Positions 43,939-55,682 of a stretch of DNA of 64,000 nt are shown here, one piece after another (position 1 is the stretch's first letter; each line of letters starts with the position of its first letter). Made by a program: the position numbers and the translations under genes. Source of the DNA: Mauremys mutica. Lineage: Eukaryota; Chordata; Testudines; Geoemydidae. The DNA lies in the NCBI RefSeq assembly GCF_020497125.1, contig NC_059094.1, positions 2,211,733 through 2,275,732 of the forward strand, read 5' to 3'. The notes below the pieces were generated by a model. It saw only the letters and a program-made list of their open reading frames with translations. It did no database searches and was not told the origin of the DNA.

Positions 43939-44200
43939 AGATACTCAACGTCAGCTACGTGAATAGCGTAGCTGAAGTTGAAGTATCAGATTGATTTACC
44001 TTGGGTCCTCACGCCGCGGGATCGACGTCCGCAGCTCCCTATGTTGATTCCGTTACCGCCGATCGCACCGGTGGAGTTCCAGAGTAGACAAGCGCGCTTT
44101 CGGGGATCAATATATCGCGTCTAGATGAGACGTGATATATTGAGCCCCAAAAAATCGATGGCTACCCGCCGGTATGGGATGTCTGGACGTACCATAAGGT
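43939..44200 (+). mobile_element. Harbinger MITE inside hAT gene, second copy
   Basis: Opposite orientation to the preceding copy: CGTAGCTGAAGTTGAAGTA near 43,965, GGGATCGACGTCCGC near 44,017, ATATATCGCGTCTAGATGAG near 44,109 and the degraded end TGTCTGGACGTACC at about 44,180-44,195. Its left terminal bases are fused to those of the first MITE, so the order of events is unclear. Confidence 0.75.
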
Positions 44201-44815
44201 TAAAGGACAAAATAGATGATCAGCATCAAGAGAAGATTGCATCAGAGTCTCTTTACTGGCAAAATGATCTGAAAAGGCTCATTGTCATTGTGACAATCCT
44301 TGCTACCCAAAACCTAGCACTGGATGGCACTTCAGATCTTCTGCATATGGCAAACAATGGAAACTTCCTTAAAATTGTGGAGCTGATGGCTGAATTTCAT
44401 GCTGTACTCCGGGAGCATCTAAGAAGTGTCCTCACTTAAGAAATGGACACACCCTATAACTATTCAAAATGAGATCATACAGCTACTGGCAACAAAAATC
44501 AAACAGAAGCTTGTGGCAGATCTGAAGTCTGAAGTCAGCAAGCTATTATTCTGGACTGCACACCTGACATCAGCCATATCGAACAATCGGCTTTAGTGCT
44601 GCGTGTTGTAACAACAACAGAAGCTAGTGAAAAATGTCCCTGCAACTGTGTCAGAGAGCATTTTCTGGACTTTATTGACATTGATGCTACTACAAAAATA
44701 TGCTTCTTAAAAAGCTGGAAGATACGGGAATTGTGTTAGTTGACATGAAAGGTCAGGGCTACGATACTGGTGCCAACGTGAGAGGCAAGACCAGAGGAGC
44801 GCAGACGCGGATCTG
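44180..44815 (+). pseudogene. hAT transposase central region (DUF4371)
   Basis: Open to 44,439, with DKIDDQHQEKIASESLYW, ILATQNLALDGTSD and MANNGNFLKIVELMAEF, the DUF4371 signature found upstream of the hAT catalytic core. A TAA at 44,437-44,439 stops it. Shifted frames then continue with KLEDTGIVLVDM and YDTGANVRGK, the region shared with arm B. Catalytic C-terminal parts and the dimerisation domain are absent. It is more complete than the arm B copy. Confidence 0.8.
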
Positions 44816-44925
44816 AGCGTTAAACCCTTGAGCTTTTTTTGTCCCATGCAGTTCTAGTCATTGAACTTGGTGGTCAGTGATGCAGCAGCGGCATCTAGTG
44901 ACGCTACTGATTTTTTTAAATAAAA

Positions 44926-45110
44926 GAACAGGAGTGCTTGTGGCACCTTAGAGTCGAACAAATGTATTTGAGCATAAGCTTCCGTGGGCTACAACCCACT
45001 TCATCGGATGCATAGAATGGAACATATAGTAAAGATATATAGACATACAGAGAACATGAAAAGGTGGGGGATTTCCTGACCACTCTAAGAGGCTAATTCA
45101 TTAAAACAAG
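44926..45110 (+). repeat. Dispersed repeat, arm C copy
   Basis: The most complete of the three: GGAGTGCTTGTGGCACCTTA, GCATAAGCTTCCGTGGGC, CACTTCATCGGATGCATAG, then AAGAGGCTAATTCATT. Class uncertain. Confidence 0.65.
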
Positions 45111-45149
45111 GGGAAAAGCTTTTGAAGCGATATTCAAGATAGCCCATTT

Positions 45150-48020
45150 CATTTCATTACCTAGTCTAAACGTTCCATAAGACAGATAGAGAGACCTAAG
45201 TACACAATGAGGACAAAGGCATGATGAAAACCAACCCGTCTGTGTGAAATCATGGCTCCATTGAAGTCGAGGGCAAAATCCGTCCTTTTGATTATTTCCT
45301 ACCCCCAACATTTTCTGGCTCCTCCTTTTTGTGGAAACGCTCCCAACCAAGTCACCAGACGGGAAACCGAAATACTTTCGCAAAAGCATACCATGAGAAA
45401 TTTGTCTCTAGCCCTGATCAGGAATGAATTTCGAAGTCTGACAGCATGAGTATTCACCCACGAAAGTTTACTCGTCCGTCCCAGTATTCATTCTCTCATT
45501 TCTCAGTTTGGTAATTTTCACAAAGCGATCGCTACCAAACCACCAGGAGAGATTGCTCATGGCTTTTACAGCAAGACTCCATGAGTAATTTGTTACTAGC
45601 ACGGATGAGGAATGACTTTCTCATTTGGTAATTTTTTCAGACCCGAGCTCTACCAAACCAGCAGCAGTTTATCCTAAAGATTTCTAGAGTAAAATTCTGC
45701 AAGAAGTCATGATTAGCACGGGTCAGGCATGACGGTCATAGTTTTAGTTTTTTCGTGAGCCAGTCTTTAACAAAGAAGCAGGGGAGAATACTAATGGATT
45801 CGAAGGCCCATGCCATGAAAATTTTTGTCACTGCTCATTTTGAGTATTTTTCACGAACCGAGCTCTACACAACTACCAGGAAGGAAACTGAAAAGTTTGT
45901 AGAGGATGATTCCATGAGAAGTTTATCACTAGCATTAGACAGCTGCAATGAAACCTATGACTTCACCCACTTTGTCATGCTAATAGCACGGATCTAACAA
46001 CACTGCATACAGCAAACTTTAAGCCTTTTTTCTGAAACAGCATTATCCTTTTGAAAAGTAATTTTCTGCTTTTCTAGGTCAGTTATCCTGCTTTTGAAAT
46101 TAATCCAGCTTGTCTTGTTTCATGCTTTCAGTACCTAGTCTAAACTTTCCATAATACAGCTAGAGAGACCTAAGGACACCGACTAAAGACTAAAAGGATG
46201 ATGAAAACTAACCCCGCTGTGGGAAAGCATGGCTCCAGTGAAGTCGATGTCAAAATTGACCCTTCTGCTTATTTCTTACCTCAAAATTTTCTGGCTTATC
46301 TTGCCCTTTTGGGCAACCACTCTGTACCCAGTCACCATTCGTTCGTGAGCACTGTTAGTAATAAAGGGCTCAAGAAAACATTATTTAAAAGCCATTCCGA
46401 TGTAGTTCTCTTGCTTTGGAAGAGATCGGTTCGTGAGAATGACGAAAAAAAGACTTTTGTTCCTGATCTGTGCTAGGGACAATTTTCTCATAGAATCATT
46501 CTACAAAAGCCACGAGTATGCACGGATAATGGATTAGAAGAGATCGGTTCAAGAGAAAGAGGAAAAACGAGACATTCATTCTTGAGCTGTGCTACAGAAA
46601 AATTTCTCAAGGACCCCTCTTCTAAAAGCTTAGATGATGCACTGCTAGTGTTTACCAAGAGAGGGGTTGGTGAGAAAGACAAAAGAGTATTGATTATGTC
46701 TGATCTATGCTAAGGATAAATTTCTCAGTGACGCATGCTTTAAAAGCCATTCGCTCCAAAGCAAATGGTTTGGAAGAGATATGTTCGTGAGATCAAAAGA
46801 GAAATTCATCGGTGAGCTGTGCTAGAGATACATTTCTCTAGGAATCTTCCTTTTAACTATATTAGGGATGCAATGCTAATGGGTTTGGAGAGGTCTGTTT
46901 GTGAGAAAGATAAAAAATGAGAAATTCATTCCTAATCTGTGCTACTGACAAATTTCTCAAGAACATGCTTGAATAGGCACTAGTAAGCACTGCTGCTGAT
47001 TTGGAAGTGATCTGTTCATGACAAAGCGGAAAAAAGGCTATTCGTTCGTGAGCCCTGCTAGTGCTAAATGTCTCAAGGAACCATAAGCGAAAAGGCATTA
47101 GGATTTATTTCTTTACGTCTGTTCGTGAGAAAGACGTCAAAGAGAATTATGTTCCTGATCTGAGGAAGGCACAAATGTCTCAAGGAATCACGATTCAAAA
47201 GCCACGCGGATGCACAGCTAATGGTTTGGAGGAGACCTGTTCATGAGCTCAGAAGAGAAATTCATTGGTGAGCTGTGCTAGGATCACCCTCTCTATAACC
47301 CTTTGGCTGCAGTGCTATTGACTTCTAAGTGATTTGTTTGTGAGAAAGAGGAAAAATGAAAGCCCTTTTTTCTCTGAAAGAGCGTTAATCTGAAAAGTAA
47401 GTTTCTGTTTTTGTCGGCCAGTAACCTTCCTATAAAAAACCAATCCTGTACGTTTCCTGGCACTTTCCTTATCAAGGCATTACATGTGTTTGAGCAGCTT
47501 GTCTTGTTTTCATGCTTTCATTACCAAGGCTAAATGTTCCGTAATACAGAGAGCGTGATCGAAGGACGCCGCAGAGGCTAAGGGATAATGAGCACTAACC
47601 CCTCCCTCTGTGTGAAATCATGGCTCCAGTGAAGTCGAGTTCAAAATTCGCCCTTTGGCTTATTTCCTGCCGAGAGTCACCACGAAGGAATCTGAAATTC
47701 GGACGATCATACCGAGAGAAATTTGTCTCTAGCCTTGATCAGGAATGAATTTCGAAGGCTGACCGAGTAAGGCTCCAATAAGTAGGCCACAGCACTCATC
47801 GTCGCGTTTCTCAGTTTGGTCATTTTCACAAACCGATCGTTACCAAATCACCAGGAGAGATTTCTCATGGCTTTTACGCGAAAACTCCATGAGTAATTAG
47901 TCACTGGCCTTGACGAGGAATGGATTGCTCATTTGGTAATTTTATCACACCCGATCTCTACCAAACCAGCAGCAGCTAATGCTAACGACTGTTAGAGTAA
48001 CATTCCGTGAGACGCCTGTC
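45150..48020 (+). repeat. Satellite domain of arm C, ~118-bp monomers
   Basis: Same organisation as 28,730-32,385 but ~0.7 kb shorter, with the GGCTCCAGTGAAGTCGA blocks near 45,255, 46,232 and 47,625. The first 1.3 kb is nearly identical to arm B, while the middle differs by missing monomers. Confidence 0.82.
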
Positions 48021-48710
48021 ACTAGCCCGGTGGTGGGGCTGAGGTGGGCTAGAAGGAAAATTTGGGGGACTACGTCAGAGGTGGAAGAGCGGAGCCGGGC
48101 AGTGGGCGGCAGCTGGTGCCACGGGGCGGGTGGCTGCAGCGCTGTCGTCTCCTCAGCGTGCGGCCGCCCTTGGACTGCTTGCAGCCCTTAGGAGCTGCAT
48201 GGCAAGGGGCCCGGCTCGGGGATCAGCAGAGCCGTTGGGGAGCAGGGGCTACAGTGGGTCAGTCGGGGTTGCTGTGAGGAGACTTGGCCCTTCTACCTGC
48301 CCTGGGCAGTGACCCGCAATGTGTGGAGAATGGTACCTGCAGGGTCCGGTCGGTAGTACCGAGTAACCCTCCACAATCGGGCAGGAAGAGCAGCTGCTGC
48401 GGGATCAGCTCTCAGGAACTGCCCAGCTCAGTCAGCGAGCGGTACCGGTGGGCTGCACTTGGGGGAGGGCGCCTGAATTGCGAAACATTTGCAGAGCAGG
48501 GCATGTGGCCAGGTGACTTCCGAGACCCCCCTTCCCAGCTTTCTTTGTTCCCCGCTCCTGGAGCACGGGTCTCCCTCCTACATCCTGCCCCAGTCACACA
48601 CAATCCAACCCTGGGAGAACAGCTGAACCTGTAACCTCCTACCCCGGTCCCCACCCGCGACCCTGGAAGAACAGCAGTACCCGTATCGTCCTGCCCAGGT
48701 CACACACAGA
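48021..48710 (-). repeat. GC-rich LTR-like block with minisatellite, arm C left side
   Basis: Counterpart of 32,386-33,130. On the retroviral strand (minus) it lies 3' of the env-like remnant, so it could be a 3' LTR. The minisatellite AGAACAGCTGAACC at 48,616 matches those at 51,050. Confidence 0.5.
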
Positions 48711-48844
48711 GTAAACTTTGTGGCCCTATATTACACATACTGTGATGTGCCCCAGGGGGGTTCACGTATATACATTGGATTGGTAGGCCTTGTACCACCC
48801 AGCATCTCAAAGGGAGGGATAGCACAGTATTTTGAGGATTTACC

Positions 48845-48990
48845 CTACAAAAACCAGGATTGTGAGTTCAGTCCTTGGAGGGTCAATTTTGAGATCAGCA
48901 CAAAACAGACCGTGGCTTCATCCTGCTTTGGTGGTGTGAGTAGCTGACCTCCCAAGGTCCCTTCCCACTCTGCTATTCTCTGAAACATAG
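48845..48990 (+). mobile_element. Degraded SINE with CR1-like 3' end
   Basis: GGATTGTGAGTTCAGTCCTTGG resembles a tRNA B box, and AGCTGACCTCCCAAGGTCCCTT resembles the 3' end shared by CR1 and its SINE partners. It lies between the LTR-like block and env remains and is absent from arm A. Confidence 0.5.
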
Positions 48991-49214
48991 GGAAGGAAAA
49001 GAAAATCTTTATGTGCTGTCAGTAGAAGTGTTAAGACGGTCATCTCTTTAGCTCATACCCAATCCGTTTCGCTTTCTCTCAGTATAATAGCTAATAATTG
49101 TTGTTCAGAACACCGCAAGGCTAACATGGTTTTGCTTGCTCTTGAGCCCAGAATGCCAGGTTAACATATTTCCAAGTATGCTATTGCACGTTCTTTGTAT
49201 CATCCCGAGTTTGT

Positions 49215-49560
49215 ACCAATTCACTGATCTGGTGCTCTTGCCTCCGTACAATAGTATGATGCAATGCTGGCCTTATTTTTCAATGCCCTTCTAGGTCTAC
49301 TGAATTGATAATTCATGTCCCTGTTCCTATACCTCTTTATAAAGTATCTGCTATAGCTCGTCAGTGACGAGGGAAGGGATGTGTTGGTTGGAAGGATTTG
49401 AACCATGCTTCAAATATGAGGGCGCTCTATTGTGCACATTCAGGCCATGTTAGAGTCAAATTATTCCTGGTCCGGTTTATTGAAAGGTGTTGTTTTACTT
49501 GCACCTCTATGGGAGGCTGCATCTTAAGCAAATGAGGACGAGTTACTTTTATGGTTGTGG
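49215..49560 (-). pseudogene. Env-like remnant, arm C
   Basis: The inverse counterpart of 6,335-6,730, with the same damaged basic cleavage-site-like and Gly/Thr-rich area (around 49,320-49,400). It carries several stops. It abuts the integrase remnant at ACCCCAG|GTAGGAAAT (near 49,600), showing a ~540-base deletion compared with arm A. Confidence 0.5.
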
Positions 49561-49599
49561 ACCATTTAAAACTAGACTGTGTATTTCCTACCTGGGGTC

Positions 49600-49930
49600 A
49601 GTATGGAATGAGGCATTTCTGGCTGTTCTCTAGGGCTTGTAACATTATCCTTAAAATTTGCCCCACAAATGCACTTTCATTATCTGAGTCTCAGGGGTTC
49701 CATAGCTGTACACTTCAGTGAAAAGCCTTTTAGCTGCAGTTCTAGCACTATTAGCCCTAGTGGGGAATGCGTCCACCCATCCTGAAAATGAATCTATACT
49801 AACCAACAACTACTGGAATCCTTCGTTTCTTCTCGGCAGCTTATCAATGAAATCCATCTGTATATTATGCCATGGTCCCAGGTGCATCATTGGTTGCCAG
49901 TGTGGGGGACGAGCTTTTGCATAGTGCACA
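49600..49930 (-). pseudogene. Endogenous retrovirus integrase remnant, arm C
   Basis: The inverse of 5,480-5,800. Retains the first two catalytic Asp neighbourhoods (near 49,800 and 49,680) in broken frames, while the Glu region is deleted. Its antisense strand is open for 68 codons and differs from arm A at three of those, again a shadow rather than a gene. Confidence 0.75.
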
Positions 49931-49999
49931 CAATTTTGCACCCATGTACTCACATCATCTTCCATACCGTCTCAGTCTGCTACTGCCTTAGCTTCTTAG

Positions 50000-50990
50000 G
50001 TCCCGTCATGCGTGAACTGATGTGCCGCTTCAGTTTTCCCCGGAGTTTGGCTGCAATTATCACTCACATCGCAAGATGGCAGCAGCGTAGCAGAAATGAG
50101 ATAAAGCGCGTTACTGGCTACTAGTAGCAATTGCTCTGTTTTGCCGCTGGGTGGGAGCCTCGCATCGGCGGTTCCACACTTTACTCTCTGCTGTGGGCTT
50201 TGTAACTGATTGGGGTTCCTTGCCATCCAAGAATGGATACATTCCCATTCTCCTAGGTACGCTTGCTCCTTCCTATCATTTCCCTCCCAATGATTTCGTT
50301 GCCAGTCAAATATCCAATCCTGTATGCCTTTCACGCAAAAATCACTGTCTGCATAGATATAGCTTGGTCCGGGAAAGCGTCAATATCATTTTAAAACATG
50401 ATATATGACATGAAACGCTGCATGTTGCGCTGAGCCATGCTCTAAATGCCCTTGATTCACTTCCTTCCATAGGTTTATGGAAGCATATTTACTATACCGT
50501 TTTCCCTTAATTACTACTGAGCTGCCATCAGTCAACCAGATCTGTTTCTCCTGCCCTTAAGGAGGGTGCCTCCACCAGTGCAATTTTTTGTTCTAAAGTA
50601 ACCTCGGACATTCATGCTTAGTTCCTTTTTCAATTAAAGTGTGAGTCAATAAATCGGGCTTAGATACGATTTCGGTAACGACCCCTATATTGATCAGAAT
50701 GAGGGTTCATTGAGCCACAGGGGTATTGGAGACCCTGCTTCCTCTCAGTTTTTCAGATAAGATATAGTTGAGTGGGGTATGAGTACTTTGAATTGTGATC
50801 AGGGCTGTGCTCGTGAATGGGTCAAAAGACTGGATTGCCCAGACAGCTGATAAACATTCAGGCTCACAAGGATCAAAATTTAACTCAGCACCTTGAAGTT
50901 TTTTTACACTCATATGCTACTGGCACTAGTTTGCCTGCCTCGTTATTTTGCAAGAGAGTAGCTGCTAAGGCAACCTCAGGGCTTTGACTC
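50000..50990 (-). pseudogene. Endogenous retrovirus RT-RNase H connection and RNase H, arm C
   Basis: From 50,913 leftwards a 68-codon frame has LSAVWAIQSF and THTPLNYIL, typical of the connection subdomain between RT and RNase H. RNase H motifs follow at 50,550-50,300, with the same WIFDWQ stretch as arm A. Upstream RT is missing: at 50,990 the sequence runs into the LTR-type minisatellite. This arm keeps about 250 bases of connection that arm A has lost. Confidence 0.75.
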
Positions 50991-51019
50991 ATCGGGGAAG
51001 TGTAACGCCCCAGTCACAC

Positions 51020-51210
51020 ACACAGCCCCCCCCCCCCCCGACCCTGGGAGAACAGCTGTACCTCCAGCGTCCTGCCCCAGTCACACACACCCCGAGCTTG
51101 GGAGAACAGCTGTACCTCCAGCGTCCTGCCCTAGTCAACCCCCAAACTGTGGCTCTCCCTCCCGCTTCCTACCACAGTCACACACATCCAGAGCACAGCT
51201 CTCCCTCCTC
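51020..51210 (+). repeat. LTR-type minisatellite, arm C right side
   Basis: Two clear units of GAGAACAGCTGTACCTCCAG + CGTCCTGCCC at 51,048 and 51,108, preceded by a C-run. Lies 5' of the retroviral remains on their strand, consistent with a 5' LTR position. Confidence 0.6.
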
Positions 51211-52801
51211 ATTCTATTGTCCTTTCCCCTTGCCTTTATCCCACAGAGAACTCCCCTAACCAGAATGCTCACATCCTCTGAAGCAAGGGCTAGCATGCCA
51301 TGACCAGGAACTCTTGCCCAGTGATGTGCCTCTGGAAAGTTGGATGTCTAGATTGCTCAGGTCCATCTCTTCCAGATCCTCTTCCTGGGGCTGAGACTCT
51401 TGCCCAGCTCCGCTCCACTGGCCTGGAGGAGTCTTCTGCAAGCACAGGAAATAACCCAAGAAAGAGTCTTCGGTTCCCAAAGCTCTACTGAGGCGTGAGC
51501 TCTTGCTCTCCCTGCCTCCCGCTCCCATCTGCTCTGCATCACCTCCCAGTGAATGAACAGAAATGGATTCAACACCTGTAGATCAATAGGCTGGTTACAC
51601 CCATTTCCGCATCACTCTAGCACCCAGTACCACAGTAGGAGTCTCTTGCACTCCTCCCACATCTCCTCTCTTGCCGGCTTTTGTTACTGCTTAAAAACAA
51701 GTTCAACTAGAAATGAATTTTATAAACAATTTATTAATAATTTGGAGCATCCTTGGAAGTTTTATTACTGGGGGCAAGAATAATTAACAATCAAACCTAG
51801 GGTCTTCACTTTAAAGTGTTAGTTTCCACGTTATTCTGAATAATGAGGATTTTCAGCCACATATTTACATATGTTACTATGAAACAAGCAATGTTTGTCC
51901 TTATGGAGCATTTGTGAGCTTTGCTTTAGGGTTAAAGCTATTGAAAAAGAAAAGCAAACAGGGTGAGGCAGTGAAGTAGCTGCCTACTCTGTAACGCCTC
52001 CATCACATACACTTGCAGGTAAATCGCCACTGGAAAAACACTCTCTTTCCAAATTTGGAAGTTAAGATTCTGTTAGAGTCCAACCGGAACAGTGAATGGA
52101 AGTTTAGATGCTCTGGTACTCGCTCGATTAGAGTCCAACCAGGAACAGTGAGCAGAAGTAAAGTTTCCTCGCATTCTATAACTGATGGGGTGGGGTGGCG
52201 GCAGGGACAAGGGGAATTGAGAATGGGGGTTGCCTGATGTGTTGGGGTATGGAGTTCCCTACTTCAGCTCCACAAGCTGGGTCCGGTGCAGAGCATGGCA
52301 TGGCAGGGAGATGACATCTCCCATAATGCCGGGGCCCTTTCACAGCAAGAGTGGCACCTCCCAATGGTAGCACGGATTCCCACCTACTCCTCCTGCTTTC
52401 GCCTGACAACAGCACCACCCTTCACAGCACCACCTCATGGCAGCTTCTGCTTCTGGACTCGCACCGGAAATGGGAAGTCCAGCTGGGCCTGGCAGTGGCT
52501 GACAGGAAATGGACACAGGCACCACTGCCACTCCCATGGTGCCACAGGGCCCACCATGGCTGGTGGGAGATAGATAAATGTCTGTGTACCTCCCCAGCAC
52601 TATGTCTCCTTTAGTGCTTGTGCGCCCCCCACCCCCCCTCCGTCCTGCTTAGTCTGGGTGTTCCTTACCGGAGCACACTGTGTGTCCCAGGCATGTTCTG
52701 TCTCACCTTTGGGTCCAGCCTAACAGGGGTGTCTCTCCCCATCCTCCCACCAGTAACTTCTCCCCCAACGCACACAGGACAGGAGCTGGCTGGTGCCCTT
52801 C
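51211..52801. other. Arm C sequence shared with A and B, no gene
   Basis: The inverse of 2,198-3,380 and of 172-817. A local direct repeat (CCGGAACAGTGAATGG / CCAGGAACAGTGAGC) at 52,083 and 52,138 matches one in arm A. The CR1-free target site is at about 52,155. Frames shared with other arms are not conserved as proteins. Confidence 0.6.
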
Positions 52802-52917
52802 TATAAAAGGACTGCTCTGTGCAACAGAAACCAGCCTAGTGCCCGCCCCGCAGGCTGGGAGCTTGCTGCTTCCTTCAACCGCATCACAAGTTACAAGAGG
52901 GGGCAGGAATAAAATCC
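52802..52917 (+). promoter_or_regulatory. TATA box and polyA signal of LTR-like block, arm C
   Basis: TATAAAAGG at 52,802-52,810 and AATAAA at about 52,908, as in arms A and B. Confidence 0.45.
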
Positions 52918-53369
52918 CCACTGACTAAACAGGATGGGGTGAAGCATGTCACCAGGCCATAATATTCTGGATAACCCCTTGATGACCATTTTTGCATCAT
53001 CCTCTCATGTGGCCTTCCTGGCCTCTGGCTAGCTGTGATGACGAGAGGGGGATGTTGTCCCCCTTCCTCTGGCTCCCCTGGCAGGCAGAGCCTAGTGCTA
53101 CTACCTTGGCATGTCAGCTGGGGAGCAGAGCTCTTACCTCTGCTAATCAGGGGTTAGCCCCACAGCCAGTGATGGTTGCTAATTTTGGGCCTGGGATTGC
53201 CCACTTTACAGGCTCAAATTTGGGGGGGGAGGCTGTGGTCCCCCCCAATCACACACACCTTAAAGTAGAGAAATGTCCCTCACCTACTTATAATTGTACC
53301 CTAAATAACCCCTGGGATACTTTATTTTTGTTCTCAGAAGGTGCGCATCACCATATTATCGGAGCTGAC

Positions 53370-53930
53370 TGTCACAGAGTCCCCAAATCATGGAGTCCTC
53401 AGGTTATGTTCAGGAACTTCTCCATACAAGGCCAGTCAGGACTCTGGGGGACCCTCCGCCTTGTGAGCGCACTGTCTCCAGGGCAAGATGCTTACACAGC
53501 TTCAATCTTCCTGGATCTGCCCTCGGAGCATTCAGCATCCCCTTCCACACTGTGTGCTTCCTGCAGCGAGTCCACCCAGACGGGACCCTGCACCCCAACT
53601 CAGCAGTCAGCAGTGACTCTCAGCCAGCTAGTAAAACAGAAGGTTTATTAGTTGACAGGAATGCACTAGGTAGAATAGAACTTGTTAGCACAGAAATCAG
53701 TGACTTTCAGCCAAGTCCATCCAGAAGCTCTGGACTCCCCCTCTACCAGTCCTCCCAGGCAGACTGCCTAGCTTCCAGCGACCCGAGCTCCGACACCCCC
53801 CATTTCTCTGCCTCCTTGGCTTTGTCTTGCTTCCCAGGCAAGTCACCTGGGCGTCACCTGGGTGTAGTCCCCCTCCTGGGTATCAGGTTACAAAGAGCAC
53901 CAGTCATAGCATATGTGCAGGCAGCTGGGG
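53370..53930 (-). repeat. Truncated solo LTR, arm C
   Basis: Starts TGTCACAGAGTCCCC like 37,398 and keeps the uninterrupted GGTTTATTAGTTGACAGG site. It is cut near 53,928 at GCAGCTGG, where ~770 bases present in arm B (about 38,225-39,010) are missing. Confidence 0.8.
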
Positions 53931-54010
53931 GGGTGGGGTGGAGAAAAGGGGAAACTGAAAGGAGAGATAGTAATATGTAAGCAGAACAGCAAGAGATGAG
54001 TGTCAATCTC

Positions 54011-54483
54011 TGTCATGGAGTGTGGGGGAGTCAAGGCCCTGCACCCCCGGCTTCCTGCGATTCATCATGACTCTCAGCCAGCCGGTAAAGCAGGTTTATT
54101 TAGATGACAGGAACACAGTCCAAGACAGGTTTTGCAGGCACAGACAACAGGATCCTCCCCAATTAGATCCATCTTGGGGGTCCCAGGAGCACCACTGCCC
54201 CCTTGGGGGGGGGGGTCAGAGCCCTGTCTGTGCTTCCCTCCATTCCCCAGCCAGCTCCTGAAAACCCCCTCACTCCCCAGCGTCTCCTCCCCCAGGCCTT
54301 TGTTCAGCTTCCCAGGCAGAGGTGTCACCTGGCCTCTAACCCCTTCCTGGGTTCTCACATTACATGCTCAGGCATCTTCCCTCAAGGCCAGTCTCCCATC
54401 TCCCAGTGCAGACCTTTCTCCCAGGCCAACACCCCCCCCACAGCATTCACAGACCACAGTAAGAACAGTCCCAGTGAGTCACA
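54011..54483 (-). repeat. Solo Gypsy LTR, arm C
   Basis: TGTCATGGAGTGTGGGGG to GTGAGTCACA. Homologous to 39,118-39,535 but ~55 bases longer, through segments lost in B. TCTC flanks both ends, a possible short target duplication. Confidence 0.78.
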
Positions 54484-54974
54484 CTCTCATTTTCTGTCTC
54501 TGAGTGACCTTGGCACCAAGCGCCCTGCTCTTCGCTGACCTTGGCTCTTATCGTCCCAGGCTTGATGTGACCTTCCTGCTTTCCAGGCTTAAGCTTCTTA
54601 TTCTGTCAGTCACCTTTCTTTCCCCTTTCCTTTTGTCCTATTTTAAGGAGCAAAGCACTTATGCAAATAGGAGGAGGAAGCAATTGCCCTGAATGGGGAA
54701 TGAAATTTACCAGGCAACCACAGACATAGATTCTGGTCCCAACATTGGCATCCATCGAGTTATTCCTGTATTACACCAAACATGAGATCAGAGTCAGGCC
54801 CTTTGCCTCCCCTGACACTGTTCTTCCATGATTGGCTCTGCACCTTATCTTGGGGATGGGGCAACGTGGGTCAGTCCGAGAGAAAAAACAGAGGGCCCAC
54901 TTCATTACCTGACCTGCACCCATGCAAAAGGGGTGGAAAATGCTCCGAGATAAAGGTAATCATTGGAGATATAC

Positions 54975-55143
54975 CAATCTCTTAGAACTGGAAGGGACCT
55001 TGACAAGTCATTGAGTCCAGCCCCCTGCCTTTACTAGCAGGACCAATTTTTGCCTCAGATCCCTAAGTGGCCTCCTCAAGGATTAAACTCACAACCCTGG
55101 GTTTAGCAGGCCAATGCTCAAACCACTGAGCTATCCCGCCCGC
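54975..55143 (-). mobile_element. tRNA-derived SINE, C-specific
   Basis: On the minus strand it opens GCGGGATAGCTCAGTGGTTT (A-box type tRNA head) with the B box GGTTGTGAGTTTAATCC. The tail, read on the plus strand, is CTTAGAACTGGAAGGGACCT. Arm B has no such insert at about 40,020 (GCTCCCAAATCAGAGTGG), so this SINE arrived after the duplication. The tRNA-like head is a pol III promoter relic, not a tRNA gene. Confidence 0.85.
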
Positions 55144-55405
55144 AATCAGAGTGGTAGTTTTTGTTTTCAATTTTTAAAAAGCCCTCCCATTGGCTCTTTT
55201 GATCAGAGGCCCAACTCCCTTTCTTTTACCTATGCAGGGAGGCTTTTTTAACCCTTTACAGGTAAAACAAGCAGAGAACAGCCACCAAGAGGGACTTTAT
55301 AGCTAACTGGCTGGCTGGGTGTCCACAAAAGGGAGCTACGCCCCCCCCCCCGACCCCCTCATTTATCACAGCAGCCAACAGGGAAGTGGGAGGGAGGCAG
55401 TCTTC

Positions 55406-55682
55406 GGCCTGGCCGACACTAGGGGGTGGGATCGATGTAAGATCCACAACTTCAGCTAGGGGAATAGCTTGGCTGAAGTCGTAGTCTCTTATTTCGACTT
55501 ACCTCCCATCCTCGCAGCGTGGGATCGACGGCCGCGGCTCCCCCTGTCGACCCCGCTACCGCCGCTCGCCCTGGTGGAGTTCTGGGGTTGATGGGAGCGC
55601 GTTCGGGGATCGATATATCGTGTCTAGATGGGAACTGATCTATCAATCCCCAATAAACCGATCGCTACCCGTAGACATACCC
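55406..55682 (+). mobile_element. Harbinger MITE, arm C
   Basis: The counterpart of 40,272-40,548, with ends GGCCTGGCCGACACTAGGG and GTAGACATACCC plus TTA. Shared with arm B. Confidence 0.88.

Larger units (their letters stand above)
43088..44815 (+). mobile_element. hAT transposon (DUF4371/ZMYM1-like) interrupted by two MITEs
   Basis: Begins CAGGGCTGGCCTTAG, a hAT-type end. A (TG)n tract and a GA-rich leader follow, then the transposase gene starting at 43,604. The gene is split by two Harbinger MITEs (43,706-44,200) and resumes to about 44,815. The 3' inverted repeat was not found. Arm C homology to arm B begins at 44,413, inside this element, so the duplication breakpoint falls in the transposase gene. 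Confidence 0.72.

Noticed and set aside
54975..55143. Possible tRNA gene on the minus strand
   Set aside because: A and B box-like sequences are present but the anticodon arm and acceptor stem do not pair, and the sequence continues into a SINE body.
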